Assembly (NCBI GenBank): GCA_947359465.1
Contig: OX375877.1
Location: forward strand, 75,652,698-75,716,697
Direction: 5' to 3'
Length of the DNA: 64,000 bases
Origin: Metellina segmentata
Lineage: Eukaryota; Arthropoda; Arachnida; Araneae; Tetragnathidae
Each line of letters begins with the position of its first letter. Position 1 is the stretch's first letter. A program made the position numbers and the translations under genes. Under the pieces are notes generated by a model. It did no database searches. It was not told the DNA's origin and worked only from the letters and a program-made list of their open reading frames with translations. Below are positions 1 to 11,073 of the stretch, one piece after another.

Positions 1-504
1 ATTTTCGTTATTTACAAGCCAATTTTTTCAAAATAATTTGATTTTTTTTGTATTTAACTGTGCATTTCTGATTATCTTTAGTACATTTTTACCATGGCTA
101 TTCCAAAATATACTGGTTAATCTCGGAAAGTTCACTGACAATCGCTATACCAATGCAACGACGGCTGAGCACGCTGCTTCATTTGTATCCTCTAGTGAAA
201 AGAAACTTGGAATTATTGACAATTTACAGATGAGAAAAGACACAAATGAGGGTAAATGCTCGGAAACAGATTTTTCAATTTGTCATTTCTTCAAAATGTG
301 TTTTCCTGCCTGTTTTGTCCAGAGTACTGTACTTAAAATCACTGATTAAATGAAGACTGCTTTTGGTTTAATGTTCAATATGTGTTTGAAATGTAGTAAT
401 TGTCCCTACACTAATGCATTCTCAGCACCGGATAAGAACAATAATCAAAATGTGATCAATTTACAATTTGTATATGGCATGAGACAGGCATTGTTTGGAG
501 GAGT
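1..504. other. Unassigned AT-rich DNA
   Basis: Short open frames occur (for example 38-349 on +) but show no domain, codon bias or splice structure I recognise. I see nothing further here. Confidence 0.4.
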
Positions 505-548
505 TTGGCCAAATCTGGCCCTTGTGCCATAAGAAACTCAACTATTTC
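505..548 (+). repeat. SINE-1 3' end fragment
   Basis: The segment with TGGCCCTTGTGCCATAAGAA matches the 3' part of the tRNA-derived SINE at 6118-6347 (TGGCCCTTGAGCCATAAAAC) and of the minus-strand copy at 37187-37394. Only the tail is present; no A or B box lies upstream, so this is a truncated copy. Confidence 0.5.
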
Positions 549-1619
549 GTAAGTCAGTAGGGTTTAAGAGGAGACGACTATTTGTTAGAATTTATGCTAC
601 TAATGCTGGTATATCACAAGAGCTTTGGCTGAGGAAACCCTGATAACGGAACGCCTAATACATCGCTTAACAAACAGGCTTCTAGAGAGCAGTCAAACAG
701 ACTCCCATGGGCATCGCATCGCAGTATGACCAATCCTCTGATCAAAGGAATATTGAAAATCTTTTTGCATTATTTACTACTGAATTTGAAATTTGTGAAT
801 ACCATTGTTATACTGATTGGAAATATTCAGCGTGGTTCTGGATTAAATTTCCACTAATATTAGACTTGTACAGAATATCGCTAGTTGTTTATAACCTCTC
901 TTAACGTCACGAGGTTTCTTGTAGTGCAATATTGCCTCTTTCTCTACAGAATGAGTAAGCAACCACATGTATTGGTAGAAAGAATCCCAGGCAAGATTCT
1001 ACTGGTCAAGAAAACACTTGCTAACTTTTCCAGAAGACTTATGGAAAAACACTTGGATTTTTGGTCTTCTGGATGGAAAACAAATGTTTACCAAGTTTTC
1101 TTCGAAGAAAATGAGTGACGCCGAGTTTTTGAGCCTAACTGTGGAAAACACGAAATAAAAAAATTGGAACTAGTGTTGGCTAACGTAAAAATATTCTACC
1201 GCACTAATTTTTAAGAATAACCTACTAATATGCCTCTAAAACACTCAGGAGTAAGTAATTGTTCATTCTTGTTACTATTTTTGGCATTTTATTTAAACTA
1301 TTGTCAATTCTCTTACGTCATGTTTGACCTGCTGCACATAACAGTAGTTGAAAGTAGGATTACATTTTTGCTTTCATGAAGACCCATTTGGCTTATAATC
1401 GCTAATTTGGTGCTTTTAATAAATATTTTATTTTAAATATTATTTTTAAGGCATTTATCTTTTTTTCATAGCTCTGTATATTGCTTTCAATGTCACAAAA
1501 ATAAATGTTCCGAAGTTTTTTCCTTGTAGGTTGACAGAAGGATGCGATGTCAAAACTGGTTAACTGTCATGTCTTGATAGCCTTGATAAAATCAAACTCA
1601 GGAGTAAAATAACATTCAC
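549..1619. other. Unassigned AT-rich DNA
   Basis: Frames at 707-904 and 885-1118 are open by chance. Around 1005-1105 there is local self-similarity (runs such as AAGAAAACACTTG and CAAGTTTTCTT in opposite orientation), suggesting an old foldback piece, but no boundaries can be set. Confidence 0.3.
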
Positions 1620-1897
1620 ATCAACAGGTATACAACGACGTTCATATCCTTGACCTCTGCATCAGAGAGTCGTAAATCATTAACCCTTCAAGTGGTTTGA
1701 CAAGATACCTCGTCCACCTAGATCTAACAAATTTTGCTGTTGACGAGACATCTCATCATCAAGAAAATGTTGATTTATTGATGATGACGACATGAAGTTC
1801 TGGTCTGGTTTCTTCTAATAATGAGGTATCTCGTCCATGAAGATCTGGTCAGTTTTGTTAATGACAAGATACATCGTCGAGACAACCACCAGGAGGA
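1620..1897. repeat. Degenerate GACGAG-ATCT repeat
   Basis: Diverged variants of a motif like GACGAGATACCTCGTC followed by AGATCTGGTC recur several times here. The same wording recurs near 23970-24095. It looks like an old, short-period repeat of unknown origin. Confidence 0.3.
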
Positions 1898-2095
1898 TTA
1901 ACTATACCCTGGTTGTTGACACCTGGTAAACCTGACACTTCCCGTCTTTTCCTTCATGGTTGTAACTCTTTTCCGAGACAGAATTTGATTTAATGCACTG
2001 GTTTTAGCATATGTTGACTTTAGTTCAATCCAAATCTTATGCGATGATGTTTCCTTGGCCGTAGTAACCAGTACCTTGTAATCTAGTAAAGTCAT
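1898..2095 (-). pseudogene. Possible Copia-type gag fragment
   Basis: A 65-codon minus-strand frame contains TTAKETSSHKIWIELKSTYA followed by a basic stretch (LSRKRVTTMKEK). The spacing resembles the UBN2/gag-polypeptide domain of Ty1/Copia elements, in which a 'TAKEMWDxL...Y' motif precedes a 'LxRxLxxxKM' motif. No protease or integrase follows and the frame ends abruptly. It abuts the 5'-truncated LINE, which may have landed next to or in it. The assignment is from motif memory only; chance similarity is quite possible. Confidence 0.3.
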
Positions 2096-2138
2096 TAAAA
2101 ACGCATACGCCTTCTTCGATTACTTCACTTTAGGTGTT

Positions 2139-4964
2139 TTGTGTGTTGTCCGCTTTTTTTCCAAAATACATCACGCGAGCGACCCCGTCCAATCGCTCAT
2201 CCAAAGGAGATCGGAACTTCATGGGGAGGTAGCTCTGAGTTCTCGTATGGACAAAAAGATTGAACTAAACAAATTAAATGCTGAAATCAAAAGACGCTAT
2301 GTTGAGATAAAGCGTACTAACTGGCAGGACACATGTAGAAACTTAGACCCCAGAACCCCAGATTCAAGGCTGTGGAAATTGACAAAATGTCTTGATAAAA
2401 TGCCGGTCAATAATGAAGATACCAACACTATCGTTGGGGATGACGGTTCAACTGCTGTAAACGACCAAGAGGCAGCCGAGACTTTGGCCAAGCATTATGC
2501 TAAGGCGAGCAGAGTGACATTCAGTAGATCGGACAAAAGGCTGTCCAGAATTACAAGAAACCTAGTGAAATCCTGCCGAGATTTGAGGACAGAGAACCCT
2601 TTATTTGATGATGATTTCACAGCAGATGAACTATCTTACGCTCTTCAACACCAAAATTTGACCAAGTCACCAGGTCCGGATGGAATTCATGGTCAATTCC
2701 TAAGCCATCTGGGTTTTCTAGGCAAAAGTAGGCTGCTTCATCTCTTCAATTTGTCTTGGTCAACTGGGAAACTTCCAAGGCAATGGAAATCGGCCATAGT
2801 CATCCCCATTCGTAAACCCAACAAGAAAGCCAGTTCTGTTGACAGTTACCGTCCAATATCTCTCACCTGTATTATATGTAAACTTATAGAAAGGATAATT
2901 TTGAGAAGATTGACACACCACCTTTTGTCAAATAACTTGATTCCACCAGAGCAATATGCGTTTAGAAGAGGCCATGGCACAATGGACCAGATTCTGTTCT
3001 TCAGTCAAAGTATTAGAGATGCCCAAAATTGCAAACCCACAAAACATACTTTGGCGGTTTTTCTAGATCTATCTAAGGCATTTGACAGGGTTTGGAAGTA
3101 TAAATTACTTAACAAGTGTTACAATGACTTTAACATCAAAGGTAGAGCTCTCCCATGGATCTCAAACTTTCTAAATCACAGAAATTTTTGCGTAAACTTT
3201 CAAAATAAGCAATCAAGATTTTACAGGTTGTATCAGGGAATCCCTCAGGGTTCCGTACTCAGTCCTACCCTGTTTTCCATGTTTATTGCAGGAATTGAAA
3301 AAATTGTATCACCATGCCAGATTGGCATCTTTGCAGATGACATTGTGTTGTGGTCTAGTGGTTCAGACATAGGAAAACTGGAATCTAATCTAAACGGATC
3401 CTTAGAAGCTGTCCGTGATTTCTCAAACTCTCACAGGTTAAACTTCAATCCCTCAAAATCAGTTAGTAGCTTCTTCACCACTAATAGACACCTCTACAAT
3501 TATTCTCCTGCAGTGTACTTTTCTAATCAGTTACTGGACTGTGACAAATATCCAATTTACTTGGGTTTTAGATTGGATCCTGAGATAAACTGTATTAAAC
3601 ATATAGAGAAAATAGCAGATAAAGCTAGAAAGCGTCTACAGATTTTGAAGTATATTTCAGGTAGAGACTGGGAAGCTGATGCTTCCACTCTCAGACTTAC
3701 TTTTTGTTCCCTCGTGCGTCCCATTCTTGAGTATGGTTACCAGGTATTTCAAACGGCTTCTGCTTCTAACTTAAAGATCTTGGACAGAGTACAATTGAGT
3801 GCAGCAAGAATAATCACTGGGTTAAGGAATAGCTGCCCTAGTGAAGTGGTCCTATACGAAGCTGACATTTTACCTCTGACTACGAGATATAGGATTGGTT
3901 CTTTTAAATATTTTAATAAATTGTCAAGTCTTGGTGATTTTAACAGGACTGCTGAATTCACTTTGAAGTGGAGGAGTAATCAGCGTTTAAAGAGAGACAC
4001 CCCGATGGAATTTGTGAGGAAGGAGGGTTTTATTGATTTTGAGGTTATTCCTTCGACCACTTTTAACTGCTTGCCTCCGACGGTGTCCCTTGAGAATGTC
4101 AGTTTTAATGATGAACTGAAGACTCATGCCAATAAACAGACGGATCACCCAGACCTTTTGAAACAGTTGGCCCTGGAGGTTGTCAATAGCATCCCTTCTG
4201 ATGCATTGGTCATCTATACGGACGGTAGCAAACTTGAAGACGGTAGAACCGGGAGTGGTGTTTTCATCAACAGCGCTGAGGACAAGGTCAAATGCAGCAT
4301 CCGAAACCCTGACCATTGTTCAGTCTTTAGATCGGAGATCATAGCAATTGGTGCAGCCCTTAATTATGCACAGTCCACTGATAAAAATTGTATTTGGATT
4401 TTGACTGATAGTAGGAGTGCTATACAGTATTTCAAAAATTGGCCACAAATATTTGACATCCCAGACCAGGATATTCTGAAGCTTCTCTGCGAGATTGGCC
4501 TGAAAACACCAATAAGCCTCCAATGGATTCCATCGCATATCGGGGTGTATGGCAACGAGACAGCCGATGTACTCGCCAAGAATGGCTGTGATCTCCCTAT
4601 GGACTGTTTGAATCGCCTCACTCCCACTGAGGTCCACTCCCTGGGAAAACAACGTTTGCTTTCCTTGTGGCGCCGTACGCCATCCCACCATTGGTATGCT
4701 GGCAATCACCCTGGACTCTCAATCACATGCTGTGGCCCTCGGCCTTTTCAATCGGCCATGGCCAGATTTCGAAGTGGCCATCTTAAAAGTATCAAATTTC
4801 AGAACGGGGAGAGAATTTTCCCTCCTTGTTCCTGTTCCCTACCTGCCAGTCCTGATCACCTTCTTCTCTGTCTTGGCGCTTCGTATAAGCAGCTGTTGGT
4901 TGATCGGGACTTTTTGCAGGTATATGGGGATCTGGCACGACGTGGCCTTCTGGACCTGGTGTAG
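2139..4964 (+). CDS. I-clade-like LINE ORF2: reverse transcriptase plus RNase H, 5' truncated
   Basis: A 941-codon uninterrupted frame from a non-LTR retrotransposon. Residues ~165-420 carry a reverse transcriptase: the KSPGPDGIHG motif (~180), PNKKASSVDSYRPISL (~228), a first catalytic motif FLDLSKAFDRVW (~308), GIPQGSVLSP (~367) and the catalytic FADD box (~398-401, nt 3330-3341). Residues ~690-815 form an RNase H domain: YTDGSK (first Asp), SEIIA (Glu), LTDSRSA (Asp) and NETADVLAK (last Asp). RT followed by RNase H is typical of the I/Nimb group. The apurinic endonuclease that should precede RT is absent, so the 5' end is truncated and the ATG at 2139 is probably not native. The 3' end has a Cys/His-rich tail and, after the stop, a short UTR ending in CAA repeats. 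The frame is intact where all other TE genes in the window are broken, suggesting a young copy. Confidence 0.92.
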   Translation: MCVVRFFSKIHHASDPVQSLIQRRSELHGEVALSSRMDKKIELNKLNAEIKRRYVEIKRTNWQDTCRNLDPRTPDSRLWKLTKCLDKMPVNNEDTNTIVGDDGSTAVNDQEAAETLAKHYAKASRVTFSRSDKRLSRITRNLVKSCRDLRTENPLFDDDFTADELSYALQHQNLTKSPGPDGIHGQFLSHLGFLGKSRLLHLFNLSWSTGKLPRQWKSAIVIPIRKPNKKASSVDSYRPISLTCIICKLIERIILRRLTHHLLSNNLIPPEQYAFRRGHGTMDQILFFSQSIRDAQNCKPTKHTLAVFLDLSKAFDRVWKYKLLNKCYNDFNIKGRALPWISNFLNHRNFCVNFQNKQSRFYRLYQGIPQGSVLSPTLFSMFIAGIEKIVSPCQIGIFADDIVLWSSGSDIGKLESNLNGSLEAVRDFSNSHRLNFNPSKSVSSFFTTNRHLYNYSPAVYFSNQLLDCDKYPIYLGFRLDPEINCIKHIEKIADKARKRLQILKYISGRDWEADASTLRLTFCSLVRPILEYGYQVFQTASASNLKILDRVQLSAARIITGLRNSCPSEVVLYEADILPLTTRYRIGSFKYFNKLSSLGDFNRTAEFTLKWRSNQRLKRDTPMEFVRKEGFIDFEVIPSTTFNCLPPTVSLENVSFNDELKTHANKQTDHPDLLKQLALEVVNSIPSDALVIYTDGSKLEDGRTGSGVFINSAEDKVKCSIRNPDHCSVFRSEIIAIGAALNYAQSTDKNCIWILTDSRSAIQYFKNWPQIFDIPDQDILKLLCEIGLKTPISLQWIPSHIGVYGNETADVLAKNGCDLPMDCLNRLTPTEVHSLGKQRLLSLWRRTPSHHWYAGNHPGLSITCCGPRPFQSAMARFRSGHLKSIKFQNGERIFPPCSCSLPASPDHLLLCLGASYKQLLVDRDFLQVYGDLARRGLLDLV

Positions 4965-4999
4965 GCTTTCCTACACCAGGGGGATGTGCAACAACAACA
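2139..4999 (+). mobile_element. 5'-truncated I-like LINE copy
   Basis: The element runs from a truncation point near 2139-2170 to a (CAA)n tail at about 4988-5000. After the ORF stop, a short hairpin-like segment (GTAGGCTTTCCTACACCAGG) precedes the tail. The same 3' end occurs on the minus strand at 11074-11370, which fixes the 3' boundary. I could not find a convincing target-site duplication at the 5' end. Confidence 0.8.
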
Positions 5000-5000
5000 A

Positions 5001-5429
5001 ATCCTTCGCTGTAAAAATAGCTTCGATTCGACAAAACCACAATGAAACATGCGTTCCATTATAATGCTCTACGCTGTATTTGTACGACTTTATTGACATC
5101 CATGCTCACAAACAAAACAAAATAGCAACTCTTTAGAGCAATCAATATGTCGGTCGTCAAAACAAAAAATTATATTACTTTTCAACTTTCTAACTATGTT
5201 TTGCTATTAAGAATAAATAAAGTCATTATAGACAACACATTCATTAATAGAGGACAAGGCGAAAACTGACACAGCAAAGTAAAACGGGGGAAAAGTACAA
5301 CCGGAAAATTGAAAATAGATCTCACCGCAAGTTTACTTAGTAACCGAGGAGTTGCCGTTCATAAAAGTTAAACTTCCCAAATAATTTGCTTAACTAGACT
5401 CTAGTAGCGGGATTATTTTTAACACTCCA
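5001..5429. other. Unassigned sequence between LINE and minisatellite
   Basis: No open frame or repeat boundary stands out. The stretch becomes ACT/CCA-rich towards 5430, grading into the minisatellite. Confidence 0.35.
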
Positions 5430-6105
5430 AGTACAACTACATTCCACGGACCACTAAACTACAACTATCGAAGAGAAGTATTCATAGTACCACCACACTC
5501 CAACGGTTCAATAAAGAGACTCCGAAGACCACCACACTCCAAAAGAGATAATCTAACTACCACTAAACGACTCAATAGAGAGGCTCCGAAGACCACCATA
5601 CTCCAAGAGAGATTATCTAAGTACCACTAAACTCTAACGGCTCAAGAGAGAAGCTCTGAAGACCACCACACTCCAAGAGATATAATCTAAGTACCACTAA
5701 ACTCCAACGGCTCAATAGAGAGGCTCTGAAGACCACCACACTCCAAAAGAGATAATCTAACTACCACTAAACTCAACGGCTCAATAGAGAGGCTCCGAAG
5801 ACCACCATACTCCAAGAGAGATTACCTAAGTACCACTAAACTCTAACGGCTCAAGAGAGAAGCTCTGAAGACCACCACACTCCAAGAGAGATAATCTAAG
5901 TACTACTAAACTCCAACGGCTCAATATAGAGGCTCCGACGACCACCACACTCCAAGAGAGACATTTTTAGTACCACTACACGCTAACAATCCAAGAAACC
6001 TTATACTCCAAGAGAAACTCTAAGTAACACTATTATTCCAACGCTCCAAGAGAGACACTCCAAGTAACACCGCACTATAACACTCTAAGCATTACTATAC
6101 ACTCC
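5430..6105 (+). repeat. 70-bp minisatellite with three-unit higher-order period
   Basis: Direct repeats built around GACCACCACACTCCAAGAGA. Copies of GACCACCA start at 5527, 5591, 5661, 5731, 5800, 5870 and 5940, a spacing of 64-70 bp. Variants recur every third unit (5591 and 5800; 5661 and 5870; 5731 and 5940, each 209 bp apart), e.g. CATACTCC and CTCAAGAGAGAAGCTCT. Units decay at both edges. No coding potential. Confidence 0.9.
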
Positions 6106-6117
6106 AAAGTAAGCGAG

Positions 6118-6347
6118 AGTGCCGTCGTGGCTCAGTTGGTATATCCACTGCGCTAGCAACCTTCGAGTAGTAGGCGCAGGTTCGATTCCTGTCTGGTATA
6201 TTTCTCCCCGGGTGTATTTCTCTCTTCTGTGTCTGTAAAACCTTCACTGCACCCGTGTCTAGTATTTGATATTTTGTCTCGTGTTCTGGCGAAACATAGC
6301 CAAATGTGGCCCTTGAGCCATAAAACCTCAAAACCAACCCTACTCAA
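6118..6347 (+). repeat. tRNA-derived SINE (SINE-1)
   Basis: The head carries a polymerase III A box (TGGCTCAGTTGG) and, about 45 bp further, a perfect B box (GGTTCGATTCC), the layout of a tRNA-related SINE head. A non-tRNA body follows, ending with GGCCCTTGAGCCATAAAACC. Partial copies lie at 505-548 (+) and 37187-37394 (-). It is not a functional tRNA: the cloverleaf is not completed and the family is dispersed. Confidence 0.75.
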
Positions 6348-7439
6348 ATAAATAAGAAGTTGAATGAAATATTTTTACATAAAATTCACCTAAAAAATGC
6401 GTTTCCTCGCAATTTTCATTAAAAAGTTGCTATCCAAGTTTTAAAGGTCAAATTTTCAATTAGTAAATGTAGCTTAAGGAAATGAAAAAATGATGGTTTA
6501 TGACTGTAATTCGAAAAGGGTTTGTAACTGATATCAAGACTACGAAAATAAACGACACCACCATTGCAAAATTCAATTTCTCACGTCCATAATAAAGAAT
6601 TCAATCTTTAAATAAGCAATCTGACGACAGCCAATAAACAGAACCTTTATTCTATGTAATACAAGAACCCAGTCCAATTCTTGGACAGATAAAATCAATT
6701 TTTCGTCAAGAGAAACAAAAACCAATTTTCGAAGTCGAAGGATCGGCGGTACGTATCAAACATCACGTTAGCTTTTAAGATAGGATGAGCATTTTTTTAC
6801 TATATTAAGCCTCTTATTCATGATACTGATATACTATCTGAGTGTGACCTTAACAATTTTTAGATGCATGGTTTTTCATTCTTGCGAAATCAGGAGCGCT
6901 CTTTTAAAGATACAAAAATAGTCCAATTTATGTTTTCTCTTTGCAATAAAAAAATTATTGTCTGAAAATCGCACAATTTATTTTTTGAGTTTTCAGTTTT
7001 GTCTTTAGGCAGAAAGCAAAAAATAGACCCAGATGCACTCTTATCTCCTATCATTCTATTTTGAGTATTGCAATGTAAAAGTATATTAGACATACGTAAG
7101 GAAAAGAGATAAGCAATTATACTTATATTTCATTTCTTATTTAAAGGTTGGTCGTGGAGCTGTGTGTTAAATGCGCTTTGACGAATGACCATTGAATCTT
7201 TGTTGTATTGCTCTAGTGCTAAGTAAATTAAATTATTTCCTACCTGCTATATAATCTTTTCATTCACAGTCTTCACAGATTTCACGTCACTTCTATTCAC
7301 AGACAAGACAGAGAGAAGTTAAAGAAAGTGACTTTTTCTAACGCTTGATTAATAGGAAGTATCAATAAGGTAAAGGATAGAACTTAATGTAATTTATACA
7401 ATTAGATAGGTAGTTAAAATTAAGGTTGCACTGGAACAC
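6348..7439. other. Unassigned AT-rich DNA with a SINE-2-like tail
   Basis: No gene seen. A segment at about 7197-7255 (TTGTATTGCTCTAGTGCTAA and following, ending TTTCCTACC) resembles the 3' end of SINE-2 copies (compare 16485-16530). The rest is AT-rich. Confidence 0.3.
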
Positions 7440-7810
7440 ATCGGAGCTACACATCGGGCTATTAGCGACAGTACGGGATCAATCCTAAAGGAAAGGATCA
7501 AGGACAACGCCTCGTCATTTTGAACACTTTAGCTGGTACCCCACTCTCCAAACTACCATATCACGCTAACGTGTTTCTAAAAAGTATGTTTTACTTTACG
7601 AAACGCTATATAGGATAGGTTGCCTCCGTTGCTGTTTCCTTAAATATTTTTTATGCATAGGGGAAGGTGTTGTACCGGAGCGAGGACATTTGAGGCCACG
7701 ACAGATTTAACATACTCCAGCCCCCACGTTTATGGCGGTATTTGGTGGGATCTAGTTTCGAACTCCTAATCACTGGTCGACCACTTCTCTTCCAACTAGA
7801 GCTACTGTGA
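7440..7810 (-). repeat. SINE-2, tRNA-derived, minus strand
   Basis: Read on the minus strand it begins near 7805 with an A-box-like TAGCTCTAGTTGG and a B-box-like GAGTTCGAAACT, then CGTGGGGGCTGG...AAATCTGTCGTGGCC, AGTTTGGAGAGTGGGG, TTTCCTTTAGGATTGATCCC and a 3' end near 7440. The same order of blocks occurs at 17660-17965 and 26040-26279. About 100 bp around 7560-7670 has no counterpart in those copies and may be a small insertion. Confidence 0.6.
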
Positions 7811-9060
7811 CCTAGTAATAGAAAAGGAAACAGAATACTTTGAAGTATATTAAAATTATGATTTTATAATTTGTAATATTTGTTTGTAAATTAAGGATTT
7901 GTTATTTCAAAAGCCCCTTGGTGCACTTTTATAAAACTATTCAATGTTAGAACGATATTACTTGACATTAGATTAAATTTATAAGAATTGCATAAAAACA
8001 TACATACTTCACAAGTTATCATTTGTTTCGTGCTTTTCTCTGAAGTTCAACGCATAAAAGATGTTCTATATATTCCCTTATTCTAAGAAATCAAAATGTC
8101 TATTTGATGGTTAGAAGTAAAACTTTTCTCACGGTTATAAGGGCACATCACCCAAAATAGAATTCGTGTATAGGAATCCTTTAAAGTTTTTGCTGTAAAA
8201 AATTTATGTCGCACTTATGAAATATCACACTTATGAAATTTTTAGTTTAAAGAAACCAAAAAAAAAAACCTTACATAATACAAAGAAAATTAAATTATTC
8301 CTTAGCGAAAATTCGTTCTTTCTGTACAGATAGATTTAATATGCACTCTGGGGTAAGTATTTCATTAAAATACATATTCAAGAGCATTGAAGCCCTACAA
8401 AATAATAGCCCCTTTATTTATTTCCCTCTCTTTCAAGTTCTTCCTTTGGTACTCATTCCAAACATTCAACAGAATATCTCAGAAGTTGATTAATTCTTTT
8501 GAAGCATAGCTTTTATGAACACGTGTCAGATTCTTTAAAAAAAAAACTCGAATGAATACCCGAGTACTTTCAAGAAGTGTGTTTACATGGAAATGAAGGA
8601 AAATTTATATAGTGCTGCCATCTATTATTAAAAGAGGACACCACTAATTTCAGCTTGGTATTCTTTGCTTCCAGTTGCAATAAGCTTCAGGAAACTAAAT
8701 CTTTGAACTCAGTAACGGAAAAGATTCATTCTATCACTTATTTTTTGAAACTAAAAAGTTCTTTAAAGGGAATGAACTTTATGCACGTCTGGTATAATTA
8801 ATTGTCACCTAATTCAGAAAAATAAGTCTTTCAAGAAAAGATTTTGGATGTTTGCTTTGATTTACAGATTTTACTCTGCACGATGTGGTGTGGTGACATT
8901 AAATAATAGAATATCAAAACTTTAAACAAAACTCTAAGTATATATTAACATTTTGGGAAAAGACTAGCCCTATCTCAATATATACCCCTCATATTTGCCC
9001 CTTCTTTCGGTATGAAAATATCATTCATTATAAAATTATAACACTAACAAACGAATTAAG
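7811..9060. other. Unassigned AT-rich DNA
   Basis: Long A and T runs and no frame of interest. I see no repeat boundary before the LTR that begins at 9061. Confidence 0.35.
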
Positions 9061-9376
9061 TGTTCCGCTTTGAATTTCGGAATCAGGAGTATTCCACAGT
9101 GTAGTTGGTGTAGTCAACTGTTCCATAAAAACACCTTATATCACAAGTACTCAAACAGTTTATTTACAGTTCTCATACGTACACTCTGCTTTATATCCCA
9201 AAATAACACTCAGCAACATTTATGGCGTAAATAATACACAATTTTCTCTTGCAAAATTCTAAAAGTAACTCACAGCCATTCCTCTGCGTCCATAATAAAA
9301 ACTAGACTGTTGCCACTCGCAACTTCACAAATATATCAAAACAAAGATAATAACCAGGTAGAGTATAAATCCAACA
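9061..9376 (-). repeat. 3' LTR of the BEL/Pao element
   Basis: Bounded TG...CA on both strands: starts TGTTCCGCTTTGAATTTC and ends ATAAATCCAACA. Its first ~140 bp match 15563-15705. The polypurine tract lies directly outside 9376. No clean target duplication can be read because the other outer edge is lost. Confidence 0.9.
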
Positions 9377-9387
9377 TTCTCCCACTT
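9377..9387 (-). other. Polypurine tract
   Basis: On the minus strand the sequence is AAGTGGGAGAA immediately before the LTR start TGTTGGATTTA, the usual plus-strand primer position. Confidence 0.8.
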
Positions 9388-9572
9388 AAGTTAACTTTAA
9401 TCTTAAAATTTAACTTATAACTAATTATAGTCCCAACTACAATAACAAAATTATATCACAAGTCCAGCACATTATAAAAAATTATACAAACAGTTCACAA
9501 TTCCAGCTTACGAGGCATCTTAATGATACGACCACCTCTAGTTTTTCTTGCCTCCTCTGAAGATTCAATATT

Positions 9573-11059
9573 TCAGTCGACTGATTGGCTGACTGCTGGT
9601 TGCTCACTTAATTTTGTACTTGGTAACTTTTCTCTTACTAGAACTGACTCTGCTGCTGACACTTCTAAAGGATAGAGGCGTTGTATCGGTCGAACAACGC
9701 ACCCCTTGCAGTTTTTAGTCTTACAAGCCTTGTAACACCATCTTTCCCTGGGATTACCTCCACTATTTTCCCAAGGGACCAACTGATACGTTTCGTGTTG
9801 TCGCTTTCTCAATCAAGACAACATCACTAACTACTACTTCGGCAGCCCTTTTACGTTCTGGTCTCTGAAGCAGAGCTCCCAAGTATTCCGATCGAAATCT
9901 ATTTCTTAAGGCTTTTTGTAAATTATGTCGATGCTTAACACGTTGGTTAAGACTCTGGTGATCAATTCTATCACAGTCAGGAACACCACTCACTTTGATG
10001 TCTTGCAGGAACATTGAAGGAGTCGATGGAACTAGCTCTGCGTCATTATCCGCCACATACGTCAACGGTCGAGAATTGATTATGGATTCGCAACCACATA
10101 GCACCGTCGTCATCTGTTCATAAGTTAAAGTAGATCGGCCCAGTACTCTTCTCAATAACCTTTTAAGAATACCGATCAGTCTCTCCCACCATCCACCCCA
10201 CCAAGAGGCAGTCGGTGGGTTGAATTTCCTTTTAATAGGATGAAGATCAGTGTCACTCACAATAAGGTTCCAATCCAGCGCACTTAGCAAATTTGAAGCA
10301 CCCACAAAATTGTAGCCATTATCACAGTAGATAGTGCTGCCTCGTCCTCTACGGGCTATGAACCTGCGCAAAGCTATTAAAAAGAATTGAATAAATAAAG
10401 AATCCACTAATTCAATGTGTACTGCTCTATAGACAGCGCATGTGAATAGACAAACCCAAGATTTCTTATTGTCTCTGAGAAACAGTGGTCCCGCCAGGTC
10501 AGCACAGCAGCCTCTCGTACACGGTCTTCTGGAAGAGATGCAGTGAAAGCATCAAGCTTCTTTGCAGAATGTCTCTTACAGACAATACATTTGGATAAGA
10601 TAGATCTCACTGTCTTTCTACCATGCATAATCCAGAATCGCTCTCTTAAAATGTTAAACAGCATTTGTGTCCCAGCACGAACATTTTTGACATCATAGTA
10701 CATCACTTTACTCTTTACAACTTCGTGTTTAGATGGTAAAATTGCACGCATTCTAAAATCTTTATTATCTGGTCGATATAAAAGTTTTGTTTTCAATCGG
10801 ATGATATCGTCTTTATCTTTGAAGGCTCCCGCAGTTTTCAACTTTTTATCTTGTTCATATACGAAGCTTTCTTTATGTATTATTCTGATAACTCCATACT
10901 CAGATACAGAAATTTCTTCAGAATCACAGCTACCATATTTTCTAGTATTTATCGGAATACGACTATTATTAATGAATTGAAGTAGCCACGCAATAATTCT
11001 TATAGTTTTGCTATAGCTCGAAAACTTATAGATAAAGGAATTGTCGATATTTTGAAGGT
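9573..11059 (-). pseudogene. BEL/Pao integrase region (broken)
   Basis: In minus-strand order: an N-terminal zinc-binding segment (FWIMHGRKTVRSILSKCIVC followed by KRHSAKKLD; ~10520-10680), a LPEDRVREAAV linker, then the core (9763-10407) with IYCDNGYNFVGA holding the second Asp and FNPPTASWWGGWWERLIG holding the Glu, and GRSTLTYEQM...NSRPLTYV. The C-terminal segment (9573-9812) contains VRPIQRLYPLEV in a shifted frame. The first catalytic Asp region is damaged near 10400-10450, where the frame breaks. The upstream part (10700-11059) belongs to the RNase H to integrase linker. Integrase would insert element cDNA; this copy cannot. Confidence 0.88.
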
Positions 11060-11073
11060 TCACCATAGACGAT
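11060..11073. repeat. Left target-site duplication of LINE insertion
   Basis: TCACCATAGACGAT here and TCACCATAGATGAT at 11811-11824, 13 of 14 identical. Removing the insertion restores a continuous Pao coding sequence across the site (SSMVN reading). Confidence 0.85.

Noticed and set aside
38..349. 103-codon frame at the window start, with a hydrophobic N-terminus like a signal peptide
   Set aside because: No recognisable domain, no splice or promoter context; hydrophobic starts are common in T-rich DNA.
4320..4709. Minus-strand frames of 113-129 codons
   Set aside because: Shadows of the LINE RNase H coding sequence on the other strand.
6118..6200. Candidate functional tRNA gene
   Set aside because: A and B boxes are present, but there is no complete cloverleaf and the sequence runs into a SINE body shared with other loci.
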